From positions 4,650,001 through 4,714,000 of the forward strand of contig NZ_FMHY01000002.1 of NCBI RefSeq assembly GCF_900090225.1: a stretch of DNA of 64,000 nucleotides, read 5' to 3'. Below, piece after piece: positions 52,315-61,300 of the stretch (the stretch's first letter is position 1; every line of letters starts with the position of its first letter). A model generated the notes under the pieces. That model was not told where the DNA came from. It saw only the letters and a list, made by a program, of their open reading frames with translations, and did no database searches. The stretch comes from Micromonospora eburnea. GTDB lineage: Bacteria > Actinomycetota > Actinomycetes > Mycobacteriales > Micromonosporaceae. The position numbers and the translations under genes were made by a program.

Positions 52315-55300
52315 ATGAACGAGGACAAGCTCCGCGCGTACCTCAAGCGGGTAACGGCCGACCTGCACCAGGCTCGCCAGCGTCTTGATGAGCAGGAGTC
52401 GAAAAGCCGCGAACCGATCGCGATCATCGGAATGGCGTGCCGTTTCCCGGGCGGGGCCGACTCGCCCGACAAGCTCTGGGAACTGTCGGTCGGCGGTGTG
52501 GAGACGGTCACCGACTTCCCGGATGACCGGGGCTGGCGAGTCGACGATCTGTACGATCCCGATCCCGGAGCGCAGGGGAAGACGTACACGGTCCGGGGAA
52601 ACTTCCTTCGCGACGCCGACAAGTTCGACGCCGAGTTCTTCGGCATCAGCCCGCGCGAAGCGAGGGCGATGGACCCTCAGCAACGCGTTCTCCTCGAGAC
52701 GACCTGGGAGGCGCTGGAAACCGCTCGGCTGGTCCCGGCAGACCTCGAGGGAAGCGACACCGGCGTCTTCGTCGGCGCCGCCGGTGGAGAGTACGCCTCG
52801 CTCCGCGACGGGGGGCCGAGCGAAGCCGAGGGCTACCTGCTGACCGGCCTACTCACGAGCGTCGCGTCCGGGCGGATTTCCTACACGCTGGGCTTGGAGG
52901 GTCCGGCGATCACGGTGGACACCGCGTGTTCGTCGTCATTGGTGGCGTTGCACCTGGCGGGTCAGGCCCTGCGAAAGCAGGAATGCTCGCTCGCCCTCGC
53001 GGGCGGTGCCACGATCATGTCTCATCCCGGTGTGTTCGTCGAGTTCAGCCGGCAGCGAGGCCTGTCACCCGACGGCCGGTGCAAGCCCTTCGCGGCGGCG
53101 GCTGACGGCACCGCCTGGGGTGAGGGCGTCGGGATGCTGGTGCTGGAGCGCCTGTCGGATGCGTGTCGTAATGGGCATCCGGTGTTGGCGGTGATCCGGG
53201 GTAGCGCGGTGAACCAGGACGGGGCGTCGAACGGGCTGACCGCGCCGAACGGTCCGGCGCAGCAGCGGGTGATCCGGCAGGCGTTAGCGAACGCGGGCGT
53301 GGACGCCACAGACGTGGATGTGGTGGAGGCACACGGGACCGGCACGACATTAGGTGACCCGATCGAGGCGCAGGCGTTGCTGGCCACCTACGGGCAGGGC
53401 CGCGACGACGGTCATCCGTTGTGGTTGGGATCGGTGAAGTCGAACATCGGCCACACCCAGGCCGCGGCGGGTGTCGCCGGTGTGATCAAAATGGTGCAGG
53501 CCATCCAGCACGGCCTGCTGCCGGCCACGCTGCACGTGGACGCCCCGACCCCACACGTGGACTGGGACACCGGCCGGGTCGCGCTACTCACCGAGACGGT
53601 GCCATGGCCGGACACCGGCCGTCCCCGCCGGGCAGCGGTGTCATCATTCGGCATCAGCGGCACCAACGCCCACCTCATCCTCGAAGCACCCCCCACCGTA
53701 AGCACAAACACCCCCAAACCCACCACCACCGAACCCCCCACCGCCACCGGACCTCTCACCACCGACGACGGCGATGACACCGACACCACCGACGGCGGTG
53801 ACACCCGCACCAACACCACCGACGGCGGTGACACCAGCACCAACACCAGCAACGTCGGCGCCGGCGATGGTGGCGCTGGTAGTGGACCGGTGCCGTGGTT
53901 GTTTTCGGCGAGGTCGGTGGAGGCGTTGCGGGCGCAGGCGTTGCGGTTGGCGGATCATGTGGCCGCGCATCCCGGGTACCGGGCGGTTGACATCGGGGCC
54001 GCGTTGGTCACGACGCGGAGTCAGCATCGTTTCCGTGCCGGTGTCGTGGTGGACGGTGCTGGTGATGGTGAGGCGGTGTTGCGGGCGTTCGCGGTGGGAC
54101 AGCCGGGTGTGGGGGTGGTTTCTGGTCGGGTGGTGTGTGGGGATGCCGAGGCTGGGGGGAAGATCGCTGTTCTTCTCACGGGTCAGGGTTCCCAGCGGGT
54201 AGGGGCCGGGCGGGGGCTTTACGGTCGGGAGCCGGTGTTCACCGCCGTGTTGGACGAGGTGTGCACCCATCTGGATGCTCACCTCGACCGGCCGTTACGG
54301 TCGGTGTTGTTCGCCGCCGCGGATGGTCCTGACGCGGGGCTGTTGGATGACACCACCTACACGCAGCCGGCGTTGTTCGCGCTCCAGGTGGCCTTGTACC
54401 GGCTGGTGGAACATCACGGACTCCGCGCGGACTATTTCATCGGTCACTCGGTCGGTGAGGTGAGCGCCGCTCATCTGGCCGGGGTGATGTCACTGGCCGA
54501 CGCCGCCGCTGTGGTGACGGCTCGGGCCCGGTTGATGGCCACGTTGCCGGCCGGGGTCATGGTCAGTGTCCAGGCCACCCCCGCCCAGGTTGAGGAGTAT
54601 CTGAACCCGCGGGTCGGTATCGCCGCCTACAACACCCCTACCAGCACCGTGATCTCCGGTGACCCGCAAGCCACCCGTGCGGTGGCTGACCGGCTACACG
54701 CCCTGGGCCATGAGGGCAGGGTGTTACACACCCGACACGCGTTCCACTCCCCGCACACCGAGACGATCCTGACCGAGTTCCACCACATCGCCAGCCGTGT
54801 CACCTACCAGCGGCCCCACACCCCGATCATCTCCAACCTCACCGGTGACGTCGCCGACCCCGAGCACATCACCACCGCCGAGTACTGGACCGACCACATC
54901 CGGCAACCCGTCCGGTTCCACCAGGGCATCACCACCCTGGACCAGCACCACGTCACCACCTACCTCGAACTCGGTCCCGCTCCCACCCTCACCCACCTCA
55001 CCGAACACACCCTCACCCACAGCGGACGGGGTGGGGATGTCGTCTACCTCAACGTTCTGCACCCCCACCACGACGAAACCCGCACCCTCCTGACCACGCT
55101 CACCACCGCCCACACCCGGGGTCACCACATCACCTGGCACCACCACCTGACACCACCACCACAACCGGTACCCCTACCCACCTATCCGTTCACCCGGAAT
55201 CGGTACTGGCTGGCCGCTGACCCTGTCGCGCCTGTTCACGCTGCCCCGACCGGTCATCCGCTCCTACCGGCCGTGCTGGAACTTCCTGACGACACTCACG

Positions 55301-58300
55301 TGTTCACCGGCACGCTGCACCCCAGCGCCCCGTCGTGGCTGGCCGAGCACACCATCGGGGACCACTGCCTGCTTCCCGCGACCGCGTTCGTCGACATGGT
55401 GTTGCACGCCGCTCACCACACCGGTCATCACACCATCACCGATCTGGTCATCCACACGCCGCTTGCCCTGTCCGGTGACACCGCCACCGACATTCAACTC
55501 GTTATCGGTCCGGTGGACGCCACCGGCCATCGGGCCTGCACCATCCGCTCCCGCGCACACACCACCACGGCCGGTCCATGGACCCACCACGTCACCGCCG
55601 AGGTCACCACCGGCACCGCCGGCGTTCCCGCCGTCCCCGCCACCGTCTGGCCACCCACCCATGCCAGCAGCCTGGACACCACCAACCTCTACCACCACCT
55701 CGACCAGCGAGGCCTGCGCTACGGCCCTACCTTCCAAGGCCTACGCCACGCCTGGAAACACCACAACGACCTCTACGCCGAGGTCCACCTCCCTGCCACC
55801 CCCCACCCACACCACCACACCATCCACCCCGCACTCCTCGACGCCGCGCTACACGCCCTCACCCTCCACCACCCCGACCACACCACCATCCAACTCCCCT
55901 TCTCCTGGACCGGCGTCACCCTCCACGCCCACGACGCCACCACGCTGCGCGTGCACCTGCGCGTACACGACAACCACACCATCGAACTCACCATCACCGA
56001 CCCACAAGACCAACTCATCCTCACCACCGACGCGTTGGCCCTGCGGCCGGTGGATCCGGACAAGATCTCGGCCATGGGCTCCAGCCGGCACGACTCCCTT
56101 TTCCATGTCGACTGGACCCCAACGCCGACACCGGCCGACGAGTCCTCCCCCACCCTCGCCGTCCTGGGCAGCGAAAAGTCCCGTCCCGTCGCCGTACTCT
56201 CGTCGTCGCGCTCCGACGTGCGTTCCTATGCCGATCTGGCGGCGTTGCGAGCAGCCGGCGAGGCCGCAGCCCCGGCTGCCGTTCTGCTCTTCTGCGAACC
56301 GGATGACGGCACCGACGTGATCGCGGCGAGCCATGCGAGGACGCACGATGTGCTGACGGTAATCCAGGACTGGCTGGCAACAGATCACTTCGCGTCGTCC
56401 CGGCTGTGTGTCGTCACCTTCGGCGCCAGTGCTGTCAACAGTGGTGCGGACGGACATGGCCTGACAAGCGCCCCGGTGTGGGGCCTCATCCGGGCGGTGC
56501 GGTCCGAGCATCCTGGCCGAATTGTGACAATCGACGTGGACGATCGTGACAGCAGCCTGCGAGCCATTCCGGCTGCCCTGGCGATCGCCTTTTCCGGCGA
56601 ACCCGAGCTCGCCCTGCGAGATGGACAGGCATTCCTGCCCCGCCTGGTACGCACCTCCGCCGACCGTCTGACGCCGCCTGAGGGTGAGGGGGCGTGGCGG
56701 GTCGATGTGAGCGAGCCGGGCACGTTGGATCGGTTGGAGTTGGTGGCGGCGCGGGAGGCGTTGCGTCCGTTGCGTAGTGGGGAGGTTCGTGTCGCTGTGC
56801 GGGCGGCGGGGGTGAACTTCCGTGATGTGTTGATGACCTTGGGTATGTATCCGGGGCGGGTCAGTATCGGTGGTGAAGGGGCAGGTGTCGTCACCGAGGT
56901 CGGCCCGGACGTGTCCGGCCTGGCCGTGGGTGACCGGGTCATGGGACTGTTCAGCCAGGCCATGGCGACCACCGCGATCGCGGATCATCGGTTGATCGTC
57001 GGTATCCCGTGCGGCTGGAGCTACCCGCAGGCCGCCGCCGTACCCATCACGTTCCTCACCGCCTACTACGCCCTCACCGACCTCGCCCGCCTGCAGCCCG
57101 GTGAGAAAATCCTCGTCCACGCCGCCGCCGGCGGAGTCGGCACCGCCGCGGTCCAACTCGCCCGTCACCTGGGCGCCGAGGTGTACGGCACGGCCAGCCA
57201 CCCGAAATGGCAGGCCCTACGCCGGCAAGGCCTGGACCCGGCCCATATCGGTGACTCCCGCAGTCTGGACTTCGAAACCACCATCACCCACGCCACCGGC
57301 GGTGCGGGTGTCGATGTCGTCCTCAACGCCCTGACCCACGAGTTCGTCGACGCGTCGCTGCGGCTGCTACCACGCGGCGGTCGGTTCCTGGAGATGGGCA
57401 AGACCGACATCCGCGAACCCGACCGGATCGCCGCCACCCACCCCGGCGTGTACTACCAGCCCTTCGACCTGCACGACGCCGGACCCACCCGCACCCGGCA
57501 GATGCTCACCGACCTGATCCGCCTGTTCACCGACGGGCATCTACACCCCCCACCCGTCACCACCTACGACATCCGCGCGGCCCGTGACGCGTTCCGGCAC
57601 ATCCGTCAAGCCGAACACATCGGCAAAGTCGTCCTCACCGTCCCACCACCCCTGGACCCACACGGCACCGTCCTGATCACCGGCGCCACCGGCGCGCTCG
57701 GCAGCCTCCTCGCCAAACACCTCGTCAGCAACCACCAGGCACGCCACCTCCTACTCACCAGCCGCCACGGCCCCCACGCCCACAACGCCACCCAACTGAT
57801 CACCGAACTCACCAACCTCGGAGCGGACGTCAACCTGGCCGCCTGCGACGTCAGCGACCGGTCGGCCTTGAGCCAACTGATCGCGAGCATTTCGCCGGAT
57901 CGGCCTCTCACCGCGGTCGTGCACGCGGCAGGCGTCGTCGACGACGGCCTGGTCGAGGACATGACGGCTGAACGGATTGACGCCGTCATGCGTCCGAAGG
58001 CTGATGCGGCATGGCACCTTCACCAGCTCACCGCAGGTGTTGAGCTGTCGGCATTCATCTTGTTTTCGTCGTTGGCCGCCACGACGGGCAATCCCGGTCA
58101 GGCCAACTACGGGGCTGCGAACTCCTTCCTCGACGCCCTCGCTCAGCACCGGCACGCCCGTGGCCTGCCCGCCACCTCGCTGGCCTGGGGACCGTGGGCG
58201 AACCGGGCCGGCATGACGAGCGGCCTGCGCGACGCGGACCACACTCGCATGCGACGACACGGCATCCGGATGCTCTCCGAACAAGAGGGCCTCGATCTCT

Positions 58301-61300
58301 TCGACGCGTACGACGACGGGCCCGCCGTACTGGTCCCGGCCCGTTTCGACGAGTCGGCGCTACGCGCCCGGGCCGATGCCGACGGTCTCCCCGCCATCCT
58401 GCGGAGGTTGCTGCGGCACAACGCTCCACGTTCCATCAAGTCGGTGAGCGACGCGGGTAGGACCTCACTCACCAGCACATGGGCTCAGCGGCTCACCGGC
58501 ATGCCGCAGTCCGAGCGCCAGCAGGTCCTGGTGGATCTGGTCCGCTCGGCGGCCGCCGCGGTCCTCGGACACGGCGAGTCGACGGAGTTCCCCGCGGAAC
58601 GTACGTTCAAGGAGGCCGGGTTCGACTCGTTGACCGCCGTCGAACTGCGCAACCAGCTCAACATCAGCCTCGGCCTGCGGTTGTCCCCGACGCTCGTCTT
58701 CGACCACCCCACTCCGGTCGCGCTCGCGACCCATCTGCTCGGTGAACTCTGCGGCGACGACACCGTGGACATTCAGAGTGAATCGCCGGTCGATGTCAGC
58801 GACGATCCGATCGCGATCATCGGTATGTCGTGCCGTTTTCCCGGCAATGTACGCTCCGCGGCGGACCTGTGGAACCTGGTGCTGAAGGGCACCGACACCG
58901 TTTCCGGAAGCCCGATCGGCCGCGGGTGGGACCTCGACGCACTCTACGACCCCGATCCGATGACGCCTGGCCGCACGTACACGACTCGCGGATCCTTCTA
59001 TCACGACGCGGATCAGTTTGACGCCGAGTTCTTCGGCATCAGTCCTCGCGAGGCACTGGCGATGGATCCGCAGCAGCGGCTGCTGCTGGAGACCGCATGG
59101 GAGGCGCTGGAAAAGGCCGGTATCGACCCGACCGAGACGCGCGGCACCGATGCCGGCGTCTTCACGGGCGTAGCGGGGTCCGAGTACCTGTCACCGCACC
59201 GCACCGCTCCCGAGGATCTCGGCGGCTATTTGTTGACGGGTAATGCGGTGAGTGTTGCGTCGGGGCGGGTGTCGTTTTCGTTGGGGCTTCGGGGTCCGGC
59301 GGTGACAGTGGACACGGCGTGTTCGTCGTCGTTGGTGGCGTTGCATCTGGCGGGTCAGGCGTTGCGGTCGGGTGAGTGTGACCTGGCGTTGGCCGGTGGT
59401 GTGACGGTGATGGCGAGTCCGGGGATCTTTCTGGAGTTCAGTCGGCAGCGGGGTCTGTCGCCGGATGGTCGGTGCAAGCCGTTCGCGGCGGCGGCTGACG
59501 GTGTCGGTTGGGGTGAGGGCGTCGGGATGCTGGTGTTGGAACGCCTGTCGGATGCGTGTCGTAATGGGCATCCGGTGTTGGCGGTGATCCGGGGTAGCGC
59601 GGTGAACCAGGACGGGGCGTCGAACGGGCTGACCGCGCCGAATGGTCCGGCGCAGCAGCGGGTGATCCGGCAGGCGTTAGCGAACGCGGGTGTGGACGCC
59701 ACAGACGTGGATGTGGTGGAGGCACACGGGACCGGCACGACATTAGGTGACCCGATCGAGGCGCAGGCGTTGCTGGCCACCTACGGGCAGGGCCGTGAGA
59801 CTGGTCATCCGTTGTGGTTGGGATCAGTCAAGTCGAACATCGGCCACACCCAGGCCGCGGCGGGTGTCGCCGGTGTGATCAAAATGGTGCAGGCCATCCA
59901 GCACGGCCTGCTGCCGGCCACGCTGCACGTGGACGCCCCGACCCCACACGTGGACTGGGACACCGGCCGGGTCGCGCTACTCACCGAGACGGTGCCGTGG
60001 CCGGACACCGGTCGTCCCCGCCGGGCGGCGGTGTCATCGTTCGGGATCAGCGGCACCAACGCCCACCTCATCCTCGAAGCACCCCCCACCCCCACCGGGC
60101 CCCCAACTACCGACAACGGCGATAGCACCGACACCACCGACGGCGGTGACACCCGCACCAGCACCAGCGCCGGCGATGGTGGCGCTGGTAGTGGGCTGGT
60201 GCCGTGGTTGTTTTCGGCGAGGTCGGTGGAGGCGTTGCGGGCGCAGGCGTTGCGGTTGGCGGATTTCGTGGCTGGTCGTACGGATGTGGATGCGGCGGCT
60301 GTCGCGGGGGTGTTGGGTCGGCGGGCGGTGTTCGCTCACCGTGCCGGTGTCGTGGTGAACGACGCCGGTGATGGTGAGGCGGTGTTGCGGGCGTTCGGGG
60401 TGGGGCAGCCGGGTGTGGGGGTGGTGTCTGGTCGGGTGGGTGTGGGCGGGACGGTGTTGGTGTTCCCGGGGCAGGGGTCGCAGTGGCCGGGGATGGCGTT
60501 GGAGTTGGTGGAGTCCAGCGCGGTGTTCGCGGCGCATGTGCGGGAGTGCGCGCAGGTGTTGCGGGAGTGTGTGGACTGGTCGTTGTGGGAGGTGTTGCGG
60601 GCCGGGGCTGATGATCCGGTGTGGCAGCGGGTGGACGTGATCCAGCCGGTGTTGTTCGTGGTGATGACGGCTGTGGCCCGATTGTGGCAACACACGGGTG
60701 TGGTCGTGGACGCGGTGGTCGGGCATTCACAAGGCGAGATCGCCGCCGCGTACGTCGCTGGCGCGTTGGACCTGGCGGAGGCGTTACGGCTGGTGGTCGG
60801 GCGTAGCCAGGCGTTGCGGGTGGTCGCGGGTACCGGTGCGATGGCGCACGTCGCGGCGCCGGCCGAACGGGTCCGGGCCGACATCGACGCGTTGGGCACT
60901 CGGGCCGGTGGGGTACAGATCGCCGCGGTCAACGGCCCGTTGTCCACCACCGTGTCCGGTCCACCCGCCGACGTGGAAACGCTGATCACCTTCTACACCG
61001 ACACGTCGGTACGCGCGAGGCTGGTCCCGGTCGACTACGCGTCCCACTCCGTGCAGGTCGAAGTGCTCCGCGACCAGCTCACCAGCATGGCGAACATCCG
61101 GCCGGCGGCCACCAGCGTCGCGTTCTACTCGACCGTGACCGCCGCCCCCTACGACACCACCGGTCTGGACAGCCAGTACTGGTACCGCAACCTCCGCGAG
61201 CCGGTACGCCTACAGGACACCGTGCAGGCACTACTGGGCGACGGCTACACCCTGTTCATCGAGGCCAGCGCCCACCCCGTGCTGACCACCGCCATCCAGG

